Assembly (NCBI GenBank): GCA_009774245.1
Contig: VSNM01000025.1
Span: 1-64,000 of the forward strand
Length of the DNA: 64,000 nt
Origin: Lachnospiraceae bacterium
Lineage (GTDB): Bacteria; Bacillota; Clostridia; Lachnospirales; Lachnospiraceae
Reading direction: 5' to 3'
Of the stretch, positions 33,881-41,942 are shown one piece after another. Position 1 is the first letter of the stretch; each line of letters begins with the position of its first letter. The position numbers were made by a program, and so were the translations under genes. The notes below the pieces were generated by a model. The model was not told where the DNA came from. It made no database searches and saw nothing but the letters and a program-made list of their open reading frames with translations.

Positions 33881-35665
33881 ATGGAGAGAAATGCATATTT
33901 GATCAACAAAAAGATTCATCAGTATATCCTGCCCGGGGTGTTGATGACGGTTGCGATGCAGCTGGGAAATGTGGTCGACGGCATGATCGTGGGGAATCTG
34001 CTGGGACCGGAGGCGATGGCGGCGATCGAGCTGTCCATGCCGGTCCTGCTGCTCCTGCAGATGCCGGCGATGATGCTGGCAATGGGCGGCGCTGCCGAGG
34101 CGGCAGTGCTGCTCGGCAGACGGGAGACCGGACAGGCGGGCGGTATTTTTACCGCCTCGCTGCTGGCAGGTGTCGGTCTGGCGCTTGTCTTTGCGTTGAT
34201 GACGCCTGTGCTGCCGGGGATACTCTCGCAGACACTCGCCGGAAATGAGCAGATGGCTGCGCTGGTGAAGCCTTATATAGCGGTGAACTTCGGCGGAATC
34301 CCGATCTTGACGGCGGCGATCGTCTGCTGCTATTTTATGAATACGGACAATCACCCGCAGCTGGGAAGTGCGTTGTTCATCATTGCAAATGTGGTCAATC
34401 TGGTGTTGGACTTCGTATTTTTGAAGATGTTTGGGCTCGGGATGGCGGGGAGTGCGCTCTCGACGGTAATCGGTTATCTGACAGGTATGGTGACGGTACT
34501 GTTTTATGCGCACTCCGGACACAGGATGCTCCGGCTCACGAAACTGGACGAAAATTTTGTAAAGTATGTCAGACTGGCGGCGGTGGCAGGGATACCGAGC
34601 GCCGCATTTACATTGATGTCGGCGCTCAAGTCGGTCATCATCAACTCGGCGATCGTGCGTTTCCTGGGCAACGATCCGATGGCGGTGTATTCTGTCTGCG
34701 CCAACGCGGTACTGATCGCGGAGCTGTGCGTGGGCGGCATCATCGGTCTGGTGCCGAACATCGCGGGGATTCTCTATGGGGAGCGGGATTATTATGGAAT
34801 CCGCGCACTCTGTAAGCGGGTGCTCATCTACAGTTATCTCGCGATCGCGGTGCTGCTGATGGTATTTCTCATGTTTCCGCAGGTGATCGCGGGTCTGTTT
34901 GGCATCGCGGAGGGGGAGATGCTGGCACTGTGCAGGACGGCACTGCGCATCTATGCATGTTCGTTTCCGTTTTATGTGTACAACAAATTCCTGATGTCCT
35001 ACTACCAGACGATCCTGCAGCCGGGACTTTCCACGGTGATCACGGTTCTGCAGGGATTCGTGTTGATCGTGCCGTTCACGCTGGCGGGAATGATCCGGGG
35101 CGGGTTCTTAGGTGTCTGTATCGCGGCAGTGGCGGGGGAGATCCTGACTATTTTATGCGGCACGCTGTACCGTGTACGCGGACAGCGGACAGGGCGCTTT
35201 CCCTCAGGCGGGCGGTACATGCTCCCGCAGGTCACGAACGAGGTCAGCCTGGATTTTTCCATGAAGAACGAGCTCGCGGATGTGGCAGCGCTGCGGGATC
35301 AGCTAATGGACTTCTGTGCGGACAACGGCATCGGGGAGAAGAATGCGAATTATCTGGCGCTTGCGCTGGAGGAGATGACTGCCAACATTATCCGGTACGG
35401 TTACCGGAGCGGTCAGAAGAACTATATCGACATCAGTTTTACGATCCAGGACGGCAACTATATCTTGCGGATTCGTGACGACGGCGTGCCGTTTAATCCG
35501 CTGGAGCAGAAGGTGTCCGCGGAGGGGCCGGTGGTCGGCGGGATCGCGCTGATTCGCAAACTCATGTCGGATTTCCAGTATACGCGAGTGCTGAATATGA
35601 ACAATACGGTTATCGGACTGGAGATCAATGATGGCAGGCAGGGAGATCTGGTTCGCAGAGGATGA
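33881..35665 (+). CDS. MATE exporter fused to an RsbW/SpoIIAB-like ATPase domain
   Basis: 594 residues. Residues about 1-440 are a MATE-family transporter with twelve helices (QLGNVVDGMIVGNLLGPEAM in helix 1, DFVFLKMFGLGMAGSALST mid-protein). After a short basic linker, residues about 455-585 form a GHKL ATPase of the anti-sigma kinase type: N box EEMTANIIRYGY, G1 RDDGVPFNP and G2 GGIALIRKL. The domain is complete, so it could bind ATP and a STAS partner. It starts 14 bases after NRPS1. Likely role: export of the NRPS product, with the cytosolic tail gating the pump or tethering the STAS protein encoded at 37336. The fusion is read directly; its function is inferred. Confidence 0.9.
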   Translation: MERNAYLINKKIHQYILPGVLMTVAMQLGNVVDGMIVGNLLGPEAMAAIELSMPVLLLLQMPAMMLAMGGAAEAAVLLGRRETGQAGGIFTASLLAGVGLALVFALMTPVLPGILSQTLAGNEQMAALVKPYIAVNFGGIPILTAAIVCCYFMNTDNHPQLGSALFIIANVVNLVLDFVFLKMFGLGMAGSALSTVIGYLTGMVTVLFYAHSGHRMLRLTKLDENFVKYVRLAAVAGIPSAAFTLMSALKSVIINSAIVRFLGNDPMAVYSVCANAVLIAELCVGGIIGLVPNIAGILYGERDYYGIRALCKRVLIYSYLAIAVLLMVFLMFPQVIAGLFGIAEGEMLALCRTALRIYACSFPFYVYNKFLMSYYQTILQPGLSTVITVLQGFVLIVPFTLAGMIRGGFLGVCIAAVAGEILTILCGTLYRVRGQRTGRFPSGGRYMLPQVTNEVSLDFSMKNELADVAALRDQLMDFCADNGIGEKNANYLALALEEMTANIIRYGYRSGQKNYIDISFTIQDGNYILRIRDDGVPFNPLEQKVSAEGPVVGGIALIRKLMSDFQYTRVLNMNNTVIGLEINDGRQGDLVRRG

Positions 35666-35674
35666 AAAGAAGGA

Positions 35675-36388
35675 ATGAAAGCGGATAAGGAATTTTCAGG
35701 AGAGATGATTCCGCTTGAGATTGGCGGCAGTACAGTAGAGCTGTACTGGATGAATACGGGCGTGTTGGAGGACGCGGTACAGTTTGCATATGCGTACCAG
35801 TCCCTGTCGAGCAGGCGGCAGAAAAAGGTTGACGCTTTTTTGTGTATGAAGGATAAGAAGCTTTCGCTGGGGGCGGGATTACTGCTGCGCCAGGGGTTGG
35901 CGGCGCACGGGATCAACGAGCAGGAGGCTGTGTTTGCGTATGGGGAAAACGGAAAACCGTATCTGCCGGATCATCCGGATGTTCATTTTAATCTGTCCCA
36001 TTCCGGCGAGATGGCAGTCGCGGTGTTTGCGGACACTGCGGTTGGATGCGACATCGAGCGGATCGGGGCTGCAGATCTGCCGCTCGCCGCGAAGTTTTTC
36101 CCGGAGAGAGAGTATCGGTATCTCGCAGGATTCCCCGAAGGACAGCAGCAGGCTGTGGCTTTTTACCGGCTGTGGACCTTGAAGGAGAGTTTTGTGAAGG
36201 CGGTCGGGACAGGTCTCTCACTGCCCCTGGATGCATTTGAGATCGCGATCGCGACTGGCGGACATGATGGCGGGAAGGAGCAGATCGAAGTCCGCCATCA
36301 CGTGGCTCCTGCAGCGCGTTATCTGTTTGCAGAACATTTTTTCAGTGAATATTGTGTGTCGGTGTGCCTGAGGATAGATTACAATTGA
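35675..36388 (+). CDS. Sfp-type 4'-phosphopantetheinyl transferase
   Basis: 237 residues. Transfers phosphopantetheine from CoA to the Ser of the T domains of NRPS1 and NRPS2. The family motifs are present: NLSHSGEMAVAVF, the Mg2+/CoA site VGCDIERI and FYRLWTLKESFVKAVGTGL. It starts 10 bases after the MATE gene, so is co-transcribed with NRPS1. Sfp-type enzymes act on secondary-metabolite carriers, separate from AcpS for fatty-acid ACP. Confidence 0.93.
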   Translation: MKADKEFSGEMIPLEIGGSTVELYWMNTGVLEDAVQFAYAYQSLSSRRQKKVDAFLCMKDKKLSLGAGLLLRQGLAAHGINEQEAVFAYGENGKPYLPDHPDVHFNLSHSGEMAVAVFADTAVGCDIERIGAADLPLAAKFFPEREYRYLAGFPEGQQQAVAFYRLWTLKESFVKAVGTGLSLPLDAFEIAIATGGHDGGKEQIEVRHHVAPAARYLFAEHFFSEYCVSVCLRIDYN

Positions 36389-36418
36389 TACCGAAAAAAG
36401 TGCGAACGGTGCCTGAAT
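36384..36418 (+). promoter_or_regulatory. Shared upstream motif, copy at DUF6485 gene
   Basis: ATTGATACCGAAAAAAGTGC followed by bases through TGAAT. It overlaps the last codons of the transferase gene and ends 80 bases before the DUF6485 start, suggesting an internal promoter or operator within the NRPS operon. Confidence 0.5.
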
Positions 36419-36497
36419 GCCCAAATAAATCAGACGATGTGTTATCATAAGAAATATGGCCAAGATATGTTTTACAACAGAAAAGGAGTGTACTATT

Positions 36498-36689
36498 ATG
36501 GCGAGTTGCAGCAATAACAAGCCATGTCCCTGTACATACGACTGCCCGAGGCATGGTAAGTGTTGTGAGTGCGTGGCGCATCACAGAGACAACGACGAGG
36601 GTGTTCCGGGGTGTTTCTTCTCTGCGGAGGCGGAGGCAACTTACGACAGGAGCATAGAGGCATTGTGTCGCGACAGAGGAATATTATAA
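36498..36689 (+). CDS. DUF6485-type small Cys-rich protein
   Basis: 63 residues with eight Cys. The segment KPCPCTYDCPRHGKCCECVA, then HHRDNDEGVPGCFFS and YDRSIEALC, matches the small clostridial DUF6485 family and suggests a metal-binding knuckle. Function unknown. AAGGAG precedes the ATG. It is followed after 14 bases by a VOC protein. Its presence between the PPTase and STAS genes might be accidental, or it might mark a second transcription unit driven from the motif at 36384. Confidence 0.7.
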   Translation: MASCSNNKPCPCTYDCPRHGKCCECVAHHRDNDEGVPGCFFSAEAEATYDRSIEALCRDRGIL

Positions 36690-36703
36690 GGAGGATTTGA
36701 GAG

Positions 36704-37285
36704 ATGGAAAAACCGATTTTTACAGGATTATCACATGTCTGCATTTTTGTGGACGACGTCAAAGAAGCGTTTGCGTATTATGAGCGGATTCTGGGGGCAG
36801 TGCCCAACCAGCATATTCCGCATTGGAAAAACGAGGGCTTTTTTCAGGCGGGTGGTTTTATTGAGGAGGCGAAGGAGGCGGAGGTCTCCATTGGATTTAT
36901 GGATGTGCCGGGCACGAAATTCACGATCGAGCTGATGTGCTACCACAAGCCGGAGGGGCGCAAGGAGCCGATTATCTTCAAGGCAAACGATATCAGCGGC
37001 GCACGCCATGTCGCGCTGAAGGTGACGAACATTGAGGAGGCGTTTGATTACATCAAGGCACAGCCGGATGTCACACTCATCAATACGACGGATGATTACA
37101 GGGTATATCAGATCAGTAAGACAGAGCCTTCGGATTTCTATTATTTTGACGAGACGAAGGAGAACGATGCGCAGGCGAAGCAGGCGGCGGCTGATATTCT
37201 TGGAAACACCAAGTATTTCTATTTTATCGACAAGTATGGCCTGCAATGGGAGTTTGAGCAGGGGCATACGGATATCGGGGACTGA
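36704..37285 (+). CDS. VOC-family (glyoxalase/dioxygenase-fold) protein
   Basis: 193 residues. Two beta-alpha-beta-beta-beta units: LSHVCIFVDDVKEAFAYYER starts the first (possible metal His), and ARHVALKVTNIEEAFDYIKA starts the second (His), with a late acid in LQWEFEQ. Longer than a minimal glyoxalase I because of an insert (about 120-165). VOC enzymes act on aldehydes, hemithioacetals, epoxides or aromatics, or bind drugs. Inside an operon that should release a peptide aldehyde it could protect against or modify the product; that is speculation from context. Confidence 0.75.
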   Translation: MEKPIFTGLSHVCIFVDDVKEAFAYYERILGAVPNQHIPHWKNEGFFQAGGFIEEAKEAEVSIGFMDVPGTKFTIELMCYHKPEGRKEPIIFKANDISGARHVALKVTNIEEAFDYIKAQPDVTLINTTDDYRVYQISKTEPSDFYYFDETKENDAQAKQAAADILGNTKYFYFIDKYGLQWEFEQGHTDIGD

Positions 37286-37335
37286 TCCTGCGTGAGGGGA
37301 AAATGGAAGTAATTTTTGATGGAGGAAAAGGATAT

Positions 37336-37632
37336 ATGAAGATCACAAAATCGCAAAATGGAAATAACCTTACAGTGGCACTGGAGGGACGTCTTGACAC
37401 AAACACAGCGCCAGAACTAGAGAGCGTACTCAAAAATTCCCTTGACGGGATCACAGAATTGACGATCGATATGGCGGCGCTCGATTACCTGTCATCGGCT
37501 GGACTGCGCATTCTGCTGGGGGCGCAGAAGACGATGAACAAGCAGGGCAGCATGAAGGTTGCGAACGTGAACGATACGATCATGGAGATCTTCGAAGTGA
37601 CTGGTTTTGCGGATATTCTGACGGTGGTATAG
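37336..37632 (+). CDS. STAS-domain anti-anti-sigma factor
   Basis: 98 residues; complete SpoIIAA/RsbV-type protein. The phosphorylatable Ser is in LDYLSSAGLRILLGA, in the usual place after the DMAALD strand. In partner switching, the RsbW-like kinase phosphorylates this Ser, and the PP2C phosphatase removes the phosphate so the protein can bind the kinase. Possible kinase partners in this operon are the gene at 43391 and the tail of the MATE exporter. The start at 37336 follows GGAGGAAAAGG; the stop is three bases before NRPS2, suggesting coupling. Confidence 0.9.
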   Translation: MKITKSQNGNNLTVALEGRLDTNTAPELESVLKNSLDGITELTIDMAALDYLSSAGLRILLGAQKTMNKQGSMKVANVNDTIMEIFEVTGFADILTVV

Positions 37633-37634
37633 AT

Positions 37635-40600
37635 ATGGCAGCAGAAGGACAGAAGATCAGGACGCTGAATCTCTCACAGAGGGAGGTCGCGATGACGCAG
37701 CAGGTTTGTCCCCAGAGCGCCCGCAATACGATCTCACTGAAATTATATCTGCCGGAGTGTGCACCACAGGCAGTGAAGGCGGCGGCGGATCAGGTACTTG
37801 ACAGCGCTGATATCTTTGCCGCATCACTGCGGCATGACGCATCGTTGCGGAAGGATGTTCACGAGTGGCAGATGGTATATGGGGAAAAAAGGCTGTACAC
37901 ATGCAGTGTGTGGGAAGCATACACGATGGAACAGGTTGAAAATCAGATGGCAGCGCTGGACAGGATTCCCATGGATATGGAGAAGCAGTTGTACCATGCA
38001 GTTGTGATGCCGCTCTTAGAAGGCGGCGTCTATTTGTATGTGCGTTTTCACCATGTTATCATCGACGGCTATGGCATGAGCCTCTTTGTGCAGAAGGTTT
38101 TGGATGCGCTTGGCAATAAGGCGGTAACAGAATCCGTTTTTGCCGGGGATGATGCCGCACTGGTGATGCAGGAAAGCGGGGAGACTGCACGCGGGTTCTG
38201 GCGGGACTACTTTAAGGATGCGGACTTCGAACCTGCTATTTTTCCGAAAATAAAGCCGGAAGCGCACGAGGCCGCACAGACACGATCGCTATCTGACGGG
38301 AATATGGAAGCTGCAAGGGGAGCTGGCAGTATCACGCGTCGCGTGCCGGAAGCGCTCATGCGCGGGATCGAGGCGTTTGGCAGGCGGGAACAAGTCACTG
38401 TGCCGTATATCGTAGCGGCGGCTTACGCGTACTATCTCGCACAGGCGTCCGGAAAACCGGATGCTGTATTTTTGATGCCGCGTCTGGGACGGGCACCAGA
38501 ACAGATGGATACGCTTGGCTGTTTCACGCTGCTAGTCCCTGTGCGTGTCAGGACAGAGTGTGCGGGAGAGGGAACGGGTTCTTTTGCAGCGCTGTGCAGG
38601 GCGGCAGAGCGTGCGTCGCGGGAAGCGTCGGCGCATAAGTACACGGGATTTGACAGGATTCTCTCCGCTCTGCGCGAGGATGGCACGATATCGGAGGCGC
38701 TTTCCGAGTATGTGTTCAATTTTTACCGCTTTCAGTTTCACACTGAGCTGGATTACCGTGTCCGGTTCAGCGTCGCCGGCGATATGAGCAACCATATGAC
38801 GTTCAGCCTGTTTTATGACAGGGATGGCGGACTGAATATGCAGTTTGACTACCATAAGCAGTATTACACAAAAGAGCGGGCGTCATATCTTGCGGATGCC
38901 CTCTGTGCGATCCTGGACAAGGGCGTGCGGGAAAATGTATTGTCACAGCCAATCGGGGAGGCAGAATTCCAGAAAGTTACCTCGATCGCCGGGAAAAAGA
39001 TCGATGTTCCGGACGGCCTGACGATCCCCTTCCTGTTCCGACTGGCGGCAGAATGCCACAGGGACAGACCTGCAGTGTATGCGGGCGACGAGGCGCTCAC
39101 CTTCGCACAGCTGGACAGGATCAGCGACAGGATTGCCTGCGCGCTCGTCCGCAGGGGCGTAAAGACGGGCAGTTATGCTGCGTTCATGCTAAAGCGTGAT
39201 ATCCGGCTGATCCCGACGATCCTGGGTATCGCCAAGTCTGGAGCTGCTTTTATTCCGATCGATCCGGCGTATCCTTCGGAACGGATCTCTTATATCATGG
39301 AGAACAGCAGTGCTTCCTGTCTGATCTCCTCACCGGAGGTTCCGATTGCCGGGAACTATGACTATGTGGATATCGATCTGCTGATGCGTCAGGAGGCAGA
39401 CAGTGATCTGCTGCCCGAGGTTCGTCAGGAGCAGACCGCTTACATGATCTATACATCGGGGACGACGGGCAGGCCAAAAGGCGTGATGCTCTCACACAGG
39501 GGGATTGCCAATATCGTCCATGCGGATAACAATCCGTTTAACAGGGATATCACACAGAACTGCCATGGCATTGTGGCGATCGGTTCAATCTGCTTTGACA
39601 TTTCACTCTTTGAGATCTTTGTCCCGCTGATGAACGGGCTGTTTGTCGAGCTAGGCAGCGAGAAAACGATGGTTGATGCCGGGGAGCTGGCGTCTGCGAT
39701 CCTGCGCCATGACGCTGATGTGCTGCACTGTACGCCGTCACGTATCACAGCCTATCTTGCCAATACCTCCTTTGTGAAAGCGCTGGGGCGTGTCAGGGCT
39801 GTGCTTGCGGCGGGTGAAGTGCTGCCAGGCAGCCTGGTAAACCGGCTGCACGATACATATGGTATCCGCATCTACAATGGTTATGGCCCGACGGAGACGA
39901 CGATCGGCGCAACGATCACGGAGGCGGGCGATGACCTGAGTATCGGCAGTCCGATCGCGAACACGGGGATCGTCCTTTTAAACGGGGCGTGCAGACCGGT
40001 TCCATACGGGGCTGTGGGCGAGATCTGTGTCTATGGGAGCGGTGTGGGAATCGGTTATCATGCCAGACCGGAGGAGACGGCGGCAAAATACATTGCATGG
40101 AATGGCATGCGGCTGTACCGCACAGGTGATTTTGGCTATTTTCTGGAAGACGGCAGGCTGATTTACTGCGGGCGGAAGGACGGGCAGGTCAAGCTGCGCG
40201 GTCTGCGGATTGAGCTGGCGGAGATCGAGAATGTCATGGGAGCGTTTCCGGGGGTGGCGGCGTGCAGCTGTATCGTGCGCAAGATCGACAAGGCAGACCA
40301 TCTGGTGGGATTTTATACCGTCTCAGAGCAGGCGCAGGTCGATGGTGAAATGCTGCGGGAGCACATGAAGTCGCATCTGACCTCCTATATGGTGCCGGAT
40401 GTCTTAAAGGAGCTTGCCGTGATGCCGCAGACGCCGAATGGAAAGACGGATCAGAGAGCGCTGATGGCGGAGCCGGTTGAATACCAGCACGCGTACCGTG
40501 AGCCGGTGACGGCAAGGGAAAAGCGCATGTGCAGTGCTTTTGGAGAGACGCTGGAGCTGCCGCAGGTGGGGCTTGACGACAACTTTTTTGAGCTTGGCGG

Positions 40601-41927
40601 TGACTCGCTTAGCGCAGTCACGCTGGTGCTGCATGTGGAGGAGGCGCTGTCGCTTCGGAAAAACCAGCTGGAATTTGGAGATGTGTATCAGTATCCGACA
40701 CCTGCGCTTTTGCTGGAACGGCTGTACAAAAATACGGAGATTTCCGGAGCATATGATATCAGTACGCTGGATTACCGGGGTTTTTCGGAGTATCTGGGCG
40801 CACATACCGGAAACAGGGTTCGCTGCGGATATCTTGGCAACGTGCTCCTGACAGGGGCGACGGGATATCTGGGGGCGCATATCCTGATGGATTTGCTGAG
40901 GCGTCCGAAACTTTGTGGAAAGATCATTTGTCTGGCGCGGTCAAAAAAGACGCTCAGTGCAAAGAAGCGCGTGCGGTCGGCACTGTTTTACTATGCTGAG
41001 GAGGATTTTTCACAGGACTACGGGGAGAAGTGGGAGGTCGTCGAGGGGGATATCACACAGCCCGGTCTGTTTTCAGGAGAGTGTGATGATCTCTGCAGAA
41101 TTGACACGATCATCAATTCCGCGGCAAACGTTGCGCATTTTTCCTATGGAGATGCGCTGGAGACGATCAACACGGACGGGGTAAAGAATCTGATCCGGTA
41201 TGCCCTGCGCGAGAATGCACTGCTCTGCCAGATCTCGACGATCAGCGTGGCGGGCGTGACAGCGGGAAATGCCTTGCAGGAGTCTTTTGGCGAGGCGGAC
41301 TTTTATATTGGGCAGGAGATACAGAACAAATATATCTACTCGAAATATATGGCGGAGCATGCGCTTCTGCGCGCGGCAGTGGACGATGGACTGCGCGTAA
41401 AGCTGATGCGTGTCGGAAATCTGCAGGGACGTATCAGCGACGGGGAGTTTCAGATGAACATGCACTCCAATGCGTTTACGCGCCAGTTTGCCTCCTATGT
41501 CAAAATTGGGGCAGTGCCGCAGTCCGTCTATGAGGCAGGTGTCAATTTTTCACCGGTCGATGAGACGGCGCACAATATTGTCTCGCTTACCACTGTTGCG
41601 GGGGCAGCGGCATTTCATGTCTATCCGCCGGATGAAGTTCGGTATGAGGAGCTGTTCCGGGGAATGGAGCGGCTGGGATATCAGACTGTCGTGCTGGCAG
41701 ACGAAAAGTTTGATGCACTGGTACAGCGGCTGAAGCGGACGGAGGAGGGGCGGGCAAAGCTGGGAGGGCTGTTCACGAGGGAGTCGGCGGGCACATACCG
41801 CGAGATTACGGTTCGGCAGCAGTATACAGACCAGTATCTCAAGGAGCTGTCGGAAGGCTGGAGCATGGTTACCAGGGAGTATATCGACAGATATCTGTCC
41901 GCGTTGGACGGAATGGGTTATTTTTGA
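37635..41927 (+). CDS. NRPS2: C-A-T-R peptide synthetase with terminal reductase
   Basis: 1430 residues: C about 5-440 (HHVIIDG near 139), A about 460-940 (YTSGTTGRPKGV near 605), T near 990 (LGGDSLSA) and R about 1070-1430 (LLTGATGYLGAH, YIYSK). Its hand-derived pocket code is D-I-F-H-L-A-G-I-G, with the amino-binding Asp present. The leading C domain needs an acyl or peptidyl donor, either from another carrier (for example T3 of NRPS1) or from acyl-CoA/ACP. Because NRPS1 already ends in R, NRPS2 may extend a fraction of that intermediate or make a separate N-acyl amino aldehyde. No clear ribosome site is seen; it is probably coupled to the STAS gene. Confidence 0.94.
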   Translation: MAAEGQKIRTLNLSQREVAMTQQVCPQSARNTISLKLYLPECAPQAVKAAADQVLDSADIFAASLRHDASLRKDVHEWQMVYGEKRLYTCSVWEAYTMEQVENQMAALDRIPMDMEKQLYHAVVMPLLEGGVYLYVRFHHVIIDGYGMSLFVQKVLDALGNKAVTESVFAGDDAALVMQESGETARGFWRDYFKDADFEPAIFPKIKPEAHEAAQTRSLSDGNMEAARGAGSITRRVPEALMRGIEAFGRREQVTVPYIVAAAYAYYLAQASGKPDAVFLMPRLGRAPEQMDTLGCFTLLVPVRVRTECAGEGTGSFAALCRAAERASREASAHKYTGFDRILSALREDGTISEALSEYVFNFYRFQFHTELDYRVRFSVAGDMSNHMTFSLFYDRDGGLNMQFDYHKQYYTKERASYLADALCAILDKGVRENVLSQPIGEAEFQKVTSIAGKKIDVPDGLTIPFLFRLAAECHRDRPAVYAGDEALTFAQLDRISDRIACALVRRGVKTGSYAAFMLKRDIRLIPTILGIAKSGAAFIPIDPAYPSERISYIMENSSASCLISSPEVPIAGNYDYVDIDLLMRQEADSDLLPEVRQEQTAYMIYTSGTTGRPKGVMLSHRGIANIVHADNNPFNRDITQNCHGIVAIGSICFDISLFEIFVPLMNGLFVELGSEKTMVDAGELASAILRHDADVLHCTPSRITAYLANTSFVKALGRVRAVLAAGEVLPGSLVNRLHDTYGIRIYNGYGPTETTIGATITEAGDDLSIGSPIANTGIVLLNGACRPVPYGAVGEICVYGSGVGIGYHARPEETAAKYIAWNGMRLYRTGDFGYFLEDGRLIYCGRKDGQVKLRGLRIELAEIENVMGAFPGVAACSCIVRKIDKADHLVGFYTVSEQAQVDGEMLREHMKSHLTSYMVPDVLKELAVMPQTPNGKTDQRALMAEPVEYQHAYREPVTAREKRMCSAFGETLELPQVGLDDNFFELGGDSLSAVTLVLHVEEALSLRKNQLEFGDVYQYPTPALLLERLYKNTEISGAYDISTLDYRGFSEYLGAHTGNRVRCGYLGNVLLTGATGYLGAHILMDLLRRPKLCGKIICLARSKKTLSAKKRVRSALFYYAEEDFSQDYGEKWEVVEGDITQPGLFSGECDDLCRIDTIINSAANVAHFSYGDALETINTDGVKNLIRYALRENALLCQISTISVAGVTAGNALQESFGEADFYIGQEIQNKYIYSKYMAEHALLRAAVDDGLRVKLMRVGNLQGRISDGEFQMNMHSNAFTRQFASYVKIGAVPQSVYEAGVNFSPVDETAHNIVSLTTVAGAAAFHVYPPDEVRYEELFRGMERLGYQTVVLADEKFDALVQRLKRTEEGRAKLGGLFTRESAGTYREITVRQQYTDQYLKELSEGWSMVTREYIDRYLSALDGMGYF

Positions 41928-41942
41928 TGTGGAGGTGTTGTG

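Noticed and set aside
24882..41927. Hybrid polyketide synthase
   Set aside because: No ketosynthase, acyltransferase or ketoreductase motif; all carrier-adjacent domains are A, C or R.
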